DNA of 53,385 nt from an uncultured Clostridia bacterium (lineage in GTDB: Bacteria > Bacillota > Clostridia > Christensenellales > CAG-917): NCBI GenBank assembly GCA_947589475.1, contig CANQBO010000013.1, forward strand, positions 1 through 53,385, in the 5' to 3' direction. The notes below the pieces were generated by a model, which saw nothing but the letters and a program-made list of their open reading frames with translations, did not search any database and had not been told where the DNA came from. Shown piece by piece: positions 35,553 to 44,546 of this stretch. Made by a program: the position numbers and the translations under genes. Each line of letters starts with the position of its first letter. Position 1 is the stretch's first letter.

Positions 35553-35593
35553 AATAAAAACAGCGGTCCGAGCTTTTTTTTGCTCGGACCGCT
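35553..35593 (-). terminator. Terminator of the serine protease gene
   Basis: AGCGGTCCGAGC and GCTCGGACCGCT form a 12-bp stem around an A8 loop on the minus strand, followed by GTTTTTATT. Confidence 0.85.
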
Positions 35594-35665
35594 TGCCGAC
35601 ATTATAAAGGGAGGATATGGGAAAGTCGGCACTTTTTTGGCTTTTATCTGCCCGAAGGCAAAACA

Positions 35666-36787
35666 TCATTGTTGGACGGTCGCTGTGACGTAGCGGCAGT
35701 TGATGGTGATATTAGCTTGTGCGCCCGCCCACTTCAGGAAATCACAAAGCGTGGAGGCGGACAGCGCAAAGCCCATGTTGTCTATACTTTCTTCGACAAG
35801 TTTGGACTCCGCAACTCCCACGACGACTCCCATACGGTCCAGCATAGGTCCGCCCGAGTTGCCGCTGTTGAGCGCCGCGTCCGTGAGGATAAATTTGCCG
35901 GGACCCCAGCTGTCTATCTCTATGCCCGTCTGCGAAATACAGCCCGTCGTGATGCTGTTTGAAGCGCCTATGCCTTCGGGATTGCCAATGAGGGCGATGG
36001 GCGTGCCCGGTTTTGAGTAGTCGCTCGAAGCTATTTGCAGGGAGGGATGTTCCTCGTTGGAGGGTTGCTTGCCTTTGACTTTCAGCAGAGCGAGATCGGG
36101 CTGAGTGTTGTCTGCGGCGAGGTTTTCGTCGTTGTAACTTCCCGCGGCGACAATGGACAGTTCATAATAGACGTTGTCGCCGTCGAATACGGCAAGTATC
36201 TTTTCATAATTTGCCCACTCATAATAGATTTGGGTACTGCCGAACAAGCCGCCTACCGTGCGCTTTTTCGGATACCTTGCGCAGTGCGCGTTGGTGATGA
36301 GATAGCGCTCGGGGTTTGCGGCGTCCGAGTCAGTGATCAAAAATGCAGTAGCCATTCCAGCGGCGTTGTTGGGTTTGTCGCTTTGCGAAGTGTACATGTA
36401 TATGCGCGCGGCTCCCGTCTTTTTGCCGTATGCCACTTCGCCTACGGTGTTTTTCATTGCGTCTATTACGCTTTGCGTCGCGCTGTCCGTGACGTCTTTG
36501 ACTATATCCGTGTCACTGAGCGCGTCCTGTACGGCTTCGGAATATTGATCGTAAGTCTGCCGCGCTACGGACTCGGCATATTCCTTTGCGACGCTGTCCT
36601 TGAGCGTAGCGAGCAATATGACGTTGACGATCACCACAAGCGTCATAACGACCGCGATTATTATGCTTATTATGAGCGCAACGTTCGCTTTCGAGGCGCG
36701 GCGGGGCGGGTCGGGAGTGTGGTAGATGGGAGTGTGCGGTGACGGCCGCTCCTCGGGGTTATCGAAAAAATTGTTGAAATCGTCCAT
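35666..36787 (-). CDS. Membrane-anchored trypsin-like serine protease (HtrA-like, no PDZ domain)
   Basis: This 373-residue protein has a cytosolic Pro-rich N-terminus, one helix at 36-61, and a coiled region to about 115. The S1C protease domain contains catalytic His168 (ITNAHCA), Asp231 (QPDLALLK) and Ser311 (NSGNSGGP). The usual C-terminal PDZ domain is missing, since the protein ends about 60 residues after the Ser. It probably degrades or trims misfolded proteins at the outer face of the membrane. Ribosome site AGAGGAAA precedes the ATG. Confidence 0.9.
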   Translation of the reverse strand: MDDFNNFFDNPEERPSPHTPIYHTPDPPRRASKANVALIISIIIAVVMTLVVIVNVILLATLKDSVAKEYAESVARQTYDQYSEAVQDALSDTDIVKDVTDSATQSVIDAMKNTVGEVAYGKKTGAARIYMYTSQSDKPNNAAGMATAFLITDSDAANPERYLITNAHCARYPKKRTVGGLFGSTQIYYEWANYEKILAVFDGDNVYYELSIVAAGSYNDENLAADNTQPDLALLKVKGKQPSNEEHPSLQIASSDYSKPGTPIALIGNPEGIGASNSITTGCISQTGIEIDSWGPGKFILTDAALNSGNSGGPMLDRMGVVVGVAESKLVEESIDNMGFALSASTLCDFLKWAGAQANITINCRYVTATVQQ

Positions 36788-37208
36788 ATATTTCCTCTGT
36801 TTATTTATATATCAATTATTAAGTCATTATACTTAAAGTAGCATTAAAATGAAAACATAAATTTGTATTTATCTCGCCACGCGCCCTTAGTGCGAGTATG
36901 TTTTAGACGTGTAGGGAACAGAATATCGACATATTTAGAGCGGGCGAACAAGCGAGTTCGCACGATTTTATACGCGCATGGATATATAAAGGAGGAGGAA
37001 GCGAAAAACGGTTTTTTAGGGCAAGCGCGTTTCGTACAGCATAAGCGCATATGAATTATTGAGCAAACGCAGGCGGGAAATGTCTTGAAAAGGCGAGTTT
37101 AAATTTGGCCGCATAGAGTGTGCGCTCTATATGGCGGGGCGCATTGTTTTGAAGAGACGAGGACTTTGCTTAAAGAAGCTTAGATGAGGGGCAGATGAGC
37201 GCGAACGG
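36788..37208. other. Intergenic region with no convincing gene
   Basis: About 420 bp between divergent genes. It has an AGGAGGAGG near 36991 that is not followed by a usable start codon, and small frames (for example 36863-37054) with unlike composition. No hairpin with a T-run is evident. Confidence 0.5.
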
Positions 37209-37237
37209 TTGACATGCGCGCATATTTTTTGTATTAT
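37209..37237 (+). promoter_or_regulatory. Promoter of the degV-like gene
   Basis: TTGACA (37209-37214) and TATTAT (37232-37237) are 17 bp apart, 28 bp before the start codon. Confidence 0.65.
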
Positions 37238-37265
37238 AATCAAAAAAACGCATAAGGAGTTTATT

Positions 37266-38126
37266 ATGGCAACTATATTTTGCGATACCGACAGCGAACT
37301 TTATTACACCCATGCAAATAAATACGACATTCAGGTCATTCGTATGCCCTACACCATCAACGAGGAAGAGAAACTTGCCGACCTCGGCGAGACTTTCGAC
37401 CCCAAACAGTTTTTCGGCGCGATGAGAAACGGCGCGAAGGCTTCCACGGCGGGATTGAACGAAGAAACGTATTATGAGATTTTCAAGCCTTTCTTCGAAA
37501 AGGGAGACGACATTTTGTACATAGCGTTTTCATCCAAAATGTCAAACACATTCGAATATCTCGACATAGCGATAAACCGCCTCAAAACGGAGTATCCCAC
37601 AGTCAAATATCTGCGCTTTGACACCCTCAACATCTGCCAAGGTACGGGCATTTTGGTTGATCTCGGCGCGAAGTATTGCCGCGAACACGGCGACGACATC
37701 GAGGCTACGTACGAGTATCTCGAGGGTTTGAGGGATAGAGTCGGCATCTATTTCACCGTCGAGGATATGAAATACCTCGCGCGCGGCGGCAGGATCTCGC
37801 CCGCAAAGGCGAAGATTGGCAATTTGATGAATATCAAACCCGTGCTCACCGTCATAGACGGCAAGCTGGACGTCTGCCAAAAGTGCAACGGCCTCAAAAA
37901 GGCGTTAGATTATATGACCAAAATGTTTGAAGAACGCTATGACCCGTCCTTTGACGCTCCCGTCATCATCCTGGACGCAGACAGCCCCCGGTCCGCGGAC
38001 GACATCATGCGCAGAGTGACGGAGAAACATCCAAACGCCGAAATATGGCGCAACGCGGTGGGCCCGGTCATAGGCGCGCACGCAGGTCCCGGCACCATAG
38101 GCGTCATCTTCATCGCAAAGAAGTGA
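37266..38126 (+). CDS. DegV family fatty-acid-binding protein
   Basis: This 286-residue protein has the DegV two-domain fold: IFCDTDSELYY at the N-terminus, KASTAGLNEETYYEIF (fatty-acid carboxylate contact in the ST motif), ILYIAFSSKMSNTFE, the RGGRISPAKAKIGNLMNIKPVLTVIDGKL segment, and a C-terminal GPVIGAHAGPGTIGVIFIAK motif. Relatives bind a fatty acid and feed it to FakA kinase; no fakA is near. AAGGAG precedes ATG 37266. The N-terminal CDTDSEL replaces the usual DSxxDL and is conservative. Confidence 0.94.
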   Translation: MATIFCDTDSELYYTHANKYDIQVIRMPYTINEEEKLADLGETFDPKQFFGAMRNGAKASTAGLNEETYYEIFKPFFEKGDDILYIAFSSKMSNTFEYLDIAINRLKTEYPTVKYLRFDTLNICQGTGILVDLGAKYCREHGDDIEATYEYLEGLRDRVGIYFTVEDMKYLARGGRISPAKAKIGNLMNIKPVLTVIDGKLDVCQKCNGLKKALDYMTKMFEERYDPSFDAPVIILDADSPRSADDIMRRVTEKHPNAEIWRNAVGPVIGAHAGPGTIGVIFIAKK

Positions 38127-38158
38127 CGTCGCTTTAAAGTTTACATCGCAAAAATTCA

Positions 38159-38184
38159 GCCTACCTTGCGGGGTAGGCTTTTTT
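38159..38184 (+). terminator. Terminator of the degV-like gene
   Basis: GCCTACC and GGTAGGC pair around a 6-base loop, followed by six T. Confidence 0.9.
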
Positions 38185-38352
38185 GCGGGAGAGGAAGTAA
38201 GCGCGAGCTTCTGACAGGCTGTAAAATTAAAGGCTAGGCGAGTGTTTGGAGCAAAAACGGGCGGGAGGAATATAAGCGCGTAACGCAAAAAAAGACGCGT
38301 CCGACGGCGCATCCTCTTGCGTAAACGATGAATATCAAATCAACGAAAGTTT

Positions 38353-38763
38353 TTATTTGCCGCCCAAAAGACCTTCCAGCCCGGGCAGGGGAATTATGCC
38401 CTTGAAGAGGAGGAGCATAACGATCAACATGCCCATGCCGATGATAAATGCGTTTATGCTCAGGAAGAAGGACAGCCTTGCAAGAGGTTTTGAAGTGTTT
38501 GCGCCGGCTACGGCAAAAACCAACCCCGCAAACGCGACGATGACCCCGCCCGCCAAAAAGTACAATATTATGTCCAGAGGTTTCTCGGAGTGGAACATAT
38601 TCGGCATAACAAAAATATTGAACGCCCCGAAAACGACCAAAGCGGCGGCTACGATCGAAAGCGCAAGTCCGATCATAAGCACGACTTTGCGCGCGCCCAT
38701 ATTGCTGTACGGTTGGCTTGTCGCTTCGGTATTTTGAGATGATTTTTTCTTTTTATCAGCCAT
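38353..38763 (-). CDS. Small multi-helix membrane protein of unknown function
   Basis: This 136-residue protein begins with a Lys/Ser-rich cytosolic segment. Helices follow at about 25-50 (VVLMIGLALSIVAAALVVFGAF), 64-87 and 95-122. The tail is Gly/Leu/Pro-rich. No recognised motif is visible, and no strong ribosome site stands directly before ATG 38763. It is separate from the murG pair by 123 bp. Confidence 0.65.
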   Translation of the reverse strand: MADKKKKSSQNTEATSQPYSNMGARKVVLMIGLALSIVAAALVVFGAFNIFVMPNMFHSEKPLDIILYFLAGGVIVAFAGLVFAVAGANTSKPLARLSFFLSINAFIIGMGMLIVMLLLFKGIIPLPGLEGLLGGK

Positions 38764-38886
38764 ATTTGTATTATATTATATTTGCTTTCCGCTGTCAATC
38801 GGAAAGTAAATGTTTGCCGTCTCGAAAAGCGCGCCCGCGGCGAGTTAAAAGGGATCGCCGCAGGCTTAATGCCGTCGAGATATGCT

Positions 38887-40248
38887 CTATTGCTCGTAAA
38901 ATCCGCTACAGGTCACGAAATACACGTCTTTGGCGCCGAAACCAAGCTGCCCGAGACCCGCGTCCGCGCTGTCGAAAACGACGGATATGCCGCTCTTTGT
39001 CTCTATGACGATGGGAGCGGCGACAGATGGCAGTGCGAGAACTTCTTTGAGTTTGTTTCCCTCGAGCACGAGCAACGATGACCCTTCTTTGCCCGCCGCG
39101 TAAAGCGTGCCGCCCGTCGTCGCGTACAGTTCGCGCCCCTCAATAAGAGCGTTCTTTTCTATCGCCGCGCAAGCGGTCTGCTCCAGATGAGAACAGAATG
39201 TATACAGATTTTGGTCGCTCAACAGCATTATGTTGCTTCCGTCCATGAATACAGCGGCTGTATTTGCGCCGTCTATGGGGGTGGTCGAGTCCTGTTTTCC
39301 GTTGAGATCGAGCTTAGTGAGGCTGTATCCGCCGTCGTTAGACGAGAGCATCGCAAAGCCTTGAGTCGAGTCGTACGAGATGGGCAGAACTTGCTTGAAA
39401 CGGCAGTTTAAAAGCTCGCTTTGCAATATAAAACCTTCGTTTTGCGAATATGTGCACACGGATATGCCGTTGTCGTTTTGCAAAAAGAGCATATCCGACT
39501 TTCCCGCGGGCATTATGTATGCGACTTCGGCGCCCTCTACTTTCGCGACGCGACTGCTGCGCGAGGCGGAGAGCGTCTTTGATACGGTGTATACGCTCAC
39601 TTCCGTTCTGTTTGCGGCATACAGTCTCAGCGTTCCCGCGCTCGTAAACAGCTTGCAACTTTCATAGCGGGGAAGGACGTTTTTGAGCGTAACTTTGAAT
39701 TCGCGGCTCACAAGCCTCAAAACGGTCTGCGCTTGACTTCTCGAGACTACGAGAAGTCCTCCCGTGCAAAGTGTGCAGTCCATATATTCCTCGTTTTCGG
39801 CGAGGAAGAGTGTGCCTTCGAGCGCGCCGTCGCTTATGGCGGCGAGATGAAGCCCGCTTTCTTTGACGTCGTACTCCTTTGACGCGGAGTCGAATATGAG
39901 TATATCTTTGCCGAAACAAGAGATACGGTCAAGCAGGACGTCCTCGCCTTCGCCGCCTATATTAATGACGTCGAGTCCGCCCACGCCCACCGCGGAGCGC
40001 GGAAACTCAGAGTAGACGGGGATATGCGGCTCTTCGCCCTCGGAAGGGGCGTCGCTATCGCCGTCGTCTTCGCCCGCAGGGGGAAGGGATCCGTTTGCGT
40101 CGGAGTCCGTCTTGTCCTGCGCGCCCGCTATGTTGCCGTGTGTACTCCTGTCGCCGAATATTGCGCTGAGCGCCACATAGCATGCCACTGCAAGCGTGAG
40201 AAGAAGTATGACCGCCAGCCATTTTGCTATCGTTTTTTGTCTTTGCAT
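38887..40248 (-). CDS. Membrane-anchored, probably beta-propeller-like protein of unknown function
   Basis: This 453-residue protein has one N-terminal helix (residues 8-31), an acidic Gly/Ser/Asp spacer (about 35-80), then many short strands separated by turns such as KDILIFDSASKEYDV, GTLRLYAANRTEVSVY and GGTLYAAGKEGSSLLVLEG. The pattern suggests a propeller of WD/Kelch-like repeats outside the cell, but this is an inference from periodicity. Its start lies 22 bp inside the end of murG, so translation is coupled. Association with murG hints at an envelope role. Confidence 0.75.
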   Translation of the reverse strand: MQRQKTIAKWLAVILLLTLAVACYVALSAIFGDRSTHGNIAGAQDKTDSDANGSLPPAGEDDGDSDAPSEGEEPHIPVYSEFPRSAVGVGGLDVINIGGEGEDVLLDRISCFGKDILIFDSASKEYDVKESGLHLAAISDGALEGTLFLAENEEYMDCTLCTGGLLVVSRSQAQTVLRLVSREFKVTLKNVLPRYESCKLFTSAGTLRLYAANRTEVSVYTVSKTLSASRSSRVAKVEGAEVAYIMPAGKSDMLFLQNDNGISVCTYSQNEGFILQSELLNCRFKQVLPISYDSTQGFAMLSSNDGGYSLTKLDLNGKQDSTTPIDGANTAAVFMDGSNIMLLSDQNLYTFCSHLEQTACAAIEKNALIEGRELYATTGGTLYAAGKEGSSLLVLEGNKLKEVLALPSVAAPIVIETKSGISVVFDSADAGLGQLGFGAKDVYFVTCSGFYEQ

Positions 40249-41318
40249 TTTACACCTCGCCTTATGCTATCATAGATGATGTCCGCAATTTTTCCGTTTG
40301 CGTCATCGGCGAGGGCGCGCATGGGCGCATTTTGCAATGCAATTTCTATCGATGGCAGAAGTTTTTGATAAAATTGCTCATTTTGGTATAAGGCGACCGC
40401 TCCCAAACTTTGCGCGAGCGCGGCGTTGTAGGGCTGATCTCCTCGCGAAATACCTTTTGGAAGAGGCACAAAAACGGCGCGTTTTTCAAGCGCGGATATT
40501 TCAAACACCGCGGTCGCGCCCGCCCGCGAAAGTATGACGTCTGCGGCGGCATAAAAATCGCCTATGTCGTCGGCATACTCGAAGCAAGCGTAATTTTGTC
40601 GTTGTACGCGCTCCGTCGCCTTTCCCGTGACGTGAAGCACAAAGTATTGCTCCGTGAGTACGTCCATCATTTTCGTTACGGCGTCGTTCAGAAATTTCGC
40701 GCCCGACGAGCCGCCGAGCACTAGAAGTACGGGCTTTTGCGTACAGATGTTCAGCCTTTTCCTCGCCTCGCGCGGGTCTACTCCGAACAGCGCGCGTCTT
40801 AGCGGCATACCCACGAAAATACCGTCGAATTTGGAGTTGGGGTTAGCTTTGAGTATGGTCGCGCCCGCCGCTCTCGCCATTTTGTTTGCCAGCCCGAGGG
40901 TGAGGTCGGATTCGTGCGCCACGACGGGTATCCCCAGCCGCTTCGCCGCAAGCACGGTGGGAAGGGATACAAATCCGCCCTTTGAAAATACGACGTCGGG
41001 AGATATGTGCCGAAGTATGTCCTCCGCTCTGTTCGTAGCGCGTTTGAGGGCGGCGGGGATGCACAGGTTGTTTTTGAGCGCGCTCGACGACATCGACCTC
41101 ACGAGTTTTACGGTTTCCGTGCCGTAATAGCTCAGTCCCGCTTTCGTCGCGAGCCGTCTTTCGAGGACGTCTCCTTCGCCTCCGATGTACACCGCCTCCA
41201 TGCCGCGGACGGCAAGATCGGGGATGAGCGCGAGGTTGGGATATATGTGTCCGCCCGTGCCTCCTCCCGTGAGGACGACGGTGTGCGGCGCCAAAAAGTT
41301 TTTAAAAGCGTTTTCCAT
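40227..41318 (-). CDS. murG: UDP-GlcNAc:lipid I N-acetylglucosaminyltransferase MurG
   Basis: This 363-residue GT-B enzyme makes lipid II at the inner membrane face. Motifs: VVLTGGGTGGHIYPNLAL (first Gly loop), SKGGFVSLPTVLAAKRLGIPVVAHESD, LLVLGGSSGAKFLNDAV (second Gly loop) and ILSRAGATAVFEISALEKRAVFVPLP (UDP-GlcNAc site). All key segments are present and length is normal. It is not in a dcw cluster here but stands beside an unknown membrane-anchored protein that overlaps its stop. The ATG has no strong ribosome site. Confidence 0.96.
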   Translation of the reverse strand: MENAFKNFLAPHTVVLTGGGTGGHIYPNLALIPDLAVRGMEAVYIGGEGDVLERRLATKAGLSYYGTETVKLVRSMSSSALKNNLCIPAALKRATNRAEDILRHISPDVVFSKGGFVSLPTVLAAKRLGIPVVAHESDLTLGLANKMARAAGATILKANPNSKFDGIFVGMPLRRALFGVDPREARKRLNICTQKPVLLVLGGSSGAKFLNDAVTKMMDVLTEQYFVLHVTGKATERVQRQNYACFEYADDIGDFYAAADVILSRAGATAVFEISALEKRAVFVPLPKGISRGDQPYNAALAQSLGAVALYQNEQFYQKLLPSIEIALQNAPMRALADDANGKIADIIYDSIRRGVKCKDKKR

Positions 41319-41434
41319 GCTGAATATAGTATGTCAAAACGGCATAAAAGTTTTCTTAAGGGTTGAAATTTGCAAAATTATATGTTATATTTCATATGGA
41401 ATAATAATAGCGCGACGGCGCGGAGGGAAAATAT

Positions 41435-42352
41435 ATGAAACAAATGGATCTTAAAAGACCTGACGGAACAGTGTTGAAGTGCAACCTCTGGGATGAGGTA
41501 GAAGCTCCTAAAGGCGTAGTGCAGATCTCGCACGGTATGGCGGAACATTCGAGTCGCTATGACGATTTTGCGATGTTCCTCAATGCACACGGCTACATCG
41601 TCTTTGCGGACGACCACCGCGCGCACGGCGAGACGAGCAAAAACGCCTCTCAAAAGGGCATAAAGGGCTATCATAAGGGCGACATCTACAACGATACCGT
41701 CGCGGACGAAGTCGCCATCACGTCCTATCTGAAAGAGACCTACAAACTGCCCGTCGTATATCTCGGACACAGCTACGGCAGTATGATCGGTCAGAGATAC
41801 ATAGAGGAATGTCAGGAGCATAAGGGCGCAATACTTTGCGGCTCCGCGATGATGAAGGGCGCTCTGCTCAGCGTGGGCGTTTGCGTGAGCGGCATGCAGT
41901 ACGGTCTGCTCGGCGGAGAAAAGACGGGCAAGATGATGGACACCCTCACTTTCGGCGGCTACAACAAGCCTTTCAAGGCGGAGGGCGATTTTGCGTGGCT
42001 GTCCCGCGACCGCAAACAGGTCGAAAAATACCTCGCGGACGACGAGTGCGGCTATGTGATGTCTATCGCATTCTTCAAATACTTCCTCAGCGGACTCAAG
42101 AAGTCCTATAAGAAGGCAAACCTCGCAAAGATAGACCTGTCAAAGCCCATCGGCATCTTCTCGGGCGCATGCGATCCCGTCGGCGGAAACGGCAAGCTTG
42201 TGCAGAAACTGTACGATCAGTACAAAAAACTCGGCGTCAAGGACGTCACGATCAAGCTGTATGAAGGCGCGCGTCACGAGATCCTCAACGAGACCAACAA
42301 TCAAGAAGTCTATGCGGACTTCCTCGCCAGAATAGACGAGATGATGAAGTAA
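41435..42352 (+). CDS. Alpha/beta hydrolase (lysophospholipase/monoacylglycerol-lipase type)
   Basis: This 305-residue protein has the oxyanion-hole motif VQISHGMAEHSSRYDDFA, the nucleophile elbow LGHSYGSMIG (Ser113), a mid-domain cap, the acid in FSGACDPVG, and the catalytic His in EGARHEILNE. This is the Hydrolase_4 family that cleaves monoglycerides or lysophospholipids. No signal peptide is present. CGGAGGG precedes ATG 41435. It is a single-gene unit ending at a terminator. Confidence 0.92.
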   Translation: MKQMDLKRPDGTVLKCNLWDEVEAPKGVVQISHGMAEHSSRYDDFAMFLNAHGYIVFADDHRAHGETSKNASQKGIKGYHKGDIYNDTVADEVAITSYLKETYKLPVVYLGHSYGSMIGQRYIEECQEHKGAILCGSAMMKGALLSVGVCVSGMQYGLLGGEKTGKMMDTLTFGGYNKPFKAEGDFAWLSRDRKQVEKYLADDECGYVMSIAFFKYFLSGLKKSYKKANLAKIDLSKPIGIFSGACDPVGGNGKLVQKLYDQYKKLGVKDVTIKLYEGARHEILNETNNQEVYADFLARIDEMMK

Positions 42353-42373
42353 ATCGACTTTTTCGGAAATTAT

Positions 42374-42408
42374 CGAGGGAGAAGAGCGACCGTTCTTCTC
42401 TCTTTTTT
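42374..42408 (+). terminator. Terminator of the alpha/beta hydrolase gene
   Basis: GGGAGAAGA and TCTTCTCTC form a 9-bp stem with one G-T pair around an 8-base loop, followed by T6. Confidence 0.75.
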
Positions 42409-42573
42409 ATATCAAAACTTGCGACCGTGTCCACGCACATGCCATTCGGCAAGCGCGTGGGGCACAGCTTTTAACAATCTATAAACTTTTTTCTTGAATG
42501 TCAACGCGTAAGCGAAAAATGTCATTATTTGTCCCTTTGCGATAAGGGGACTTTCTTTCTCATATAGTTTGGT

Positions 42574-43446
42574 ATGTTCGGCGGACTCATAGTGGGAAAT
42601 TTGGCGCGCGCCGTCGCGGATAGAGTGGGGGAAGGCGAGCTTGCGGAGCTTCGGCTCCGCATAGGGCGCGCACCGCTTGCCGTGACCGTAAAGGGGGAGA
42701 GGATAAATATATGTCTCGCGGGCGTTCCGTATGTCGTCTCGAGAGAAGAGCTGGACTCCATTGTGCTCAGGGCGACGAATATGTCGCTGTATGCCGTCAG
42801 CGAAGAGCTTTTGCAGGGATATATTCCCGCGTTCGGGCTTAGGATAGGCGTTGGCGGCGAGGGCGTGCGCGAGGGCGGCAAGCTTATAGGGGTCAAAAAC
42901 ATTTCCTATCTTGTGATCAGGGTGCCGCACCAAATAAAAAATGCCGCGGACGGCATTTGGGACAGGGTGGCAAGCATGGGTGCGGACGGCAGACTTTATG
43001 TCAAAAGCACGCTTGTCATCGCGCCGCCCTGCGGAGGCAAGACCACTATGCTCAGGGAACTTGCGCGGCGCATATCCGCCCTTATGAGCACGGTCATCAT
43101 TGACGAGAGGTATGAAATTGCCTCTGCGGTGAATGGCGCGCCTTCCCTCGACGTGGGCGACTCGGAGGTGCTTAGCGGGATAAACAAGTGCGTCGCCTAT
43201 GAAAACGCTTTGCGCGCGATGAGTCCCGAAGTGCTTGTGACGGACGAACTGTTCAGGCAGGAGGAGGTCGATCTCATTGAGGACGCGGTGCGCGCGGGGG
43301 TGAAGGTGTTTGCTTCCGTGCACGGCGAAAGCCTCGAAAGCATAAAAAACTCCCGCATATTTGCGCCGCTTGCAGACTGCTTCGGGCTTGCGGTGGAGCT
43401 TACGTCCCATCCCATAGGCGGAATAAATGCGGTGAGGGAGCTATGA
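42574..43446 (+). CDS. spoIIIAA: Stage III sporulation protein AA (SpoIIIA-SpoIIQ channel ATPase)
   Basis: This 290-residue protein is a secretion-type AAA ATPase of the SpoIIIA apparatus linking mother cell and forespore. Seen: LAELRLRIGRAP at the N-terminus, Walker A VIAPPCGGKTTMLREL near residue 150, VIIDERYEIASA (Walker B), and SVHGESLESIK. Walker A lacks one Gly of the usual GPPGxGKT (here APPCGGKTT). No ribosome site precedes ATG 42574, and a later start would remove conserved residues. It heads the eight-gene operon and overlaps spoIIIAB by 4 bp. Confidence 0.94.
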   Translation: MFGGLIVGNLARAVADRVGEGELAELRLRIGRAPLAVTVKGERINICLAGVPYVVSREELDSIVLRATNMSLYAVSEELLQGYIPAFGLRIGVGGEGVREGGKLIGVKNISYLVIRVPHQIKNAADGIWDRVASMGADGRLYVKSTLVIAPPCGGKTTMLRELARRISALMSTVIIDERYEIASAVNGAPSLDVGDSEVLSGINKCVAYENALRAMSPEVLVTDELFRQEEVDLIEDAVRAGVKVFASVHGESLESIKNSRIFAPLADCFGLAVELTSHPIGGINAVREL

Positions 43447-43934
43447 ACATTCTGAGGCTTGTCGCGGGAGGGTTGCTCGCGCTCATCTGCTGTTATATAG
43501 GAATACTCATAAAGCGCAGATACAAGGAGCGCGAGGGAGTGTATAAGTCCGCGCTCGAGTACGCCCGCGTTTTGAAGTTCGAGCTGTCCGCAAAAAAGAC
43601 TCCCATACCCGATATAGTTGCGCAGTTCTGCAGGGGCAGGACGGGGGAGTTTGAAAGCGCGCTTTTAAAGTGCGTAGGCTGTATGAGCAAGGGCGGCGGA
43701 ACGGGCGATATTGAAATAAAGTGCCTCAAAGCCGCGGAATGTAAAGAGCTTTTGGGATACTTGAAGAGTTTCGGCGGCTCCGCGCTTGAGGAACAGCTTT
43801 CCCTTGCGGACAGACTCGCGGGCTTTGCCGCGGACAGGGCGGCGGAGTGCGAAAAGGATACGAAAAGGCTGGGGAACATGTATTTCAGATTGCTTGTGCT
43901 TCTGGGACTTGCGATCATCCTTATTCTTGCGTAG
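43443..43934 (+). CDS. spoIIIAB: Stage III sporulation protein AB
   Basis: This 163-residue protein has an N-terminal helix (about 4-22), a soluble helical domain with type II secretion GspF-like features (YKSALEYARVLKFELSAKKTPIPDI, GTGDIEIKCLKA), and a C-terminal helix (YFRLLVLLGLAIILILA). SpoIIIAB is the membrane platform partner of the AA ATPase. The start overlaps spoIIIAA (CTATGA), and GGAGC precedes it. Confidence 0.93.
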   Translation: MNILRLVAGGLLALICCYIGILIKRRYKEREGVYKSALEYARVLKFELSAKKTPIPDIVAQFCRGRTGEFESALLKCVGCMSKGGGTGDIEIKCLKAAECKELLGYLKSFGGSALEEQLSLADRLAGFAADRAAECEKDTKRLGNMYFRLLVLLGLAIILILA

Positions 43935-43942
43935 AGGTGGAA

Positions 43943-44140
43943 ATGAACGCGGATATAATTTTGAAAATTGCGGGGGTGGGGTTGCTCACTGCGATCGTGT
44001 GCATCATCCTGAAAAAGAGCGACCGCGACGAGATCGCGACGCTTGCGACGCTCGCGGGGCTTATCATCGTGGCTGTACTTGTGATCGACATGCTGGGCGG
44101 GCTGTTCGACACGCTCAAGTCACTGCTGTCCATGAATTGA
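43943..44140 (+). CDS. spoIIIAC: Stage III sporulation protein AC
   Basis: This 65-residue protein has two helices (ILKIAGVGLLTAIVCIIL and TLAGLIIVAVLVIDML) joined by KKSDRDEIATLA, the typical SpoIIIAC pattern. GTAGAGGTGG precedes ATG 43943; the longer frame from 43847 lies in spoIIIAB and is not used. It begins 8 bp after spoIIIAB and is followed directly by spoIIIAD, with which it shares fold. Confidence 0.95.
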   Translation: MNADIILKIAGVGLLTAIVCIILKKSDRDEIATLATLAGLIIVAVLVIDMLGGLFDTLKSLLSMN

Positions 44141-44141
44141 T

Positions 44142-44528
44142 ATGATATTCAAGCTTGTCGGTATAGCGATAATAGGCGTGATAGTCGTCGCGCTCCTCAA
44201 GACCGCAAAGCCGGAGTTTGCGGTGTTTGCGACTATTGCCACGGGCATAGTCATGGTGATAACAATGCTCGGCGCGCTTGAGGACGTCATACTCGCCTTT
44301 GACGGCATTGTCAAAAAGAGCGGCATTGACGACGGGCTGTTTACGGCGGTTTTGAAGATAATCGGCATAGGTTATCTTACGGAGTATTCCGCTTCCGTGG
44401 CGACGGACGCGGGGTGTGCCTCTATCGCGCAAAAGTTGCAATTTGGGGGCAAGATCGTCATATTTTTGATGAGCATCAACATAGTGACGGCGCTCCTCGA
44501 CGTCGTGGCGGCGCTCGTAAAGTTGTGA
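44142..44528 (+). CDS. spoIIIAD: Stage III sporulation protein AD
   Basis: This 128-residue membrane protein has four hydrophobic segments (IFKLVGIAIIGVIVVALL, FAVFATIATGIVMVITML, IIGIGYLTEYSASVATDAG, IVIFLMSINIVTALLDVVAAL). YLTEYSASVATDAGCASIAQKLQFGGK is the conserved SpoIIIAD core. It starts 1 bp after spoIIIAC, so translation is probably coupled. It likely forms part of the export-gate-like core of the channel. Confidence 0.95.
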   Translation: MIFKLVGIAIIGVIVVALLKTAKPEFAVFATIATGIVMVITMLGALEDVILAFDGIVKKSGIDDGLFTAVLKIIGIGYLTEYSASVATDAGCASIAQKLQFGGKIVIFLMSINIVTALLDVVAALVKL

Positions 44529-44546
44529 CATGGGGTGGGGAATAAA

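Noticed and set aside
36863..37054. 63-codon frame between the protease and degV genes
   Set aside because: Composition is unlike the neighbours, no ribosome site is present, and a similar frame exists on the other strand.
42561..42568. CATATAGT resembling a sigma-E -10 box before spoIIIAA
   Set aside because: It ends only 5 bases before the ATG, so transcription would begin inside the gene, and no good -35 partner is visible.
42412..43410. 332-residue minus-strand frame opposite spoIIIAA
   Set aside because: It covers a confidently assigned gene, is rich in His/Arg as expected for antisense of GC-rich codons, and has no start signal.
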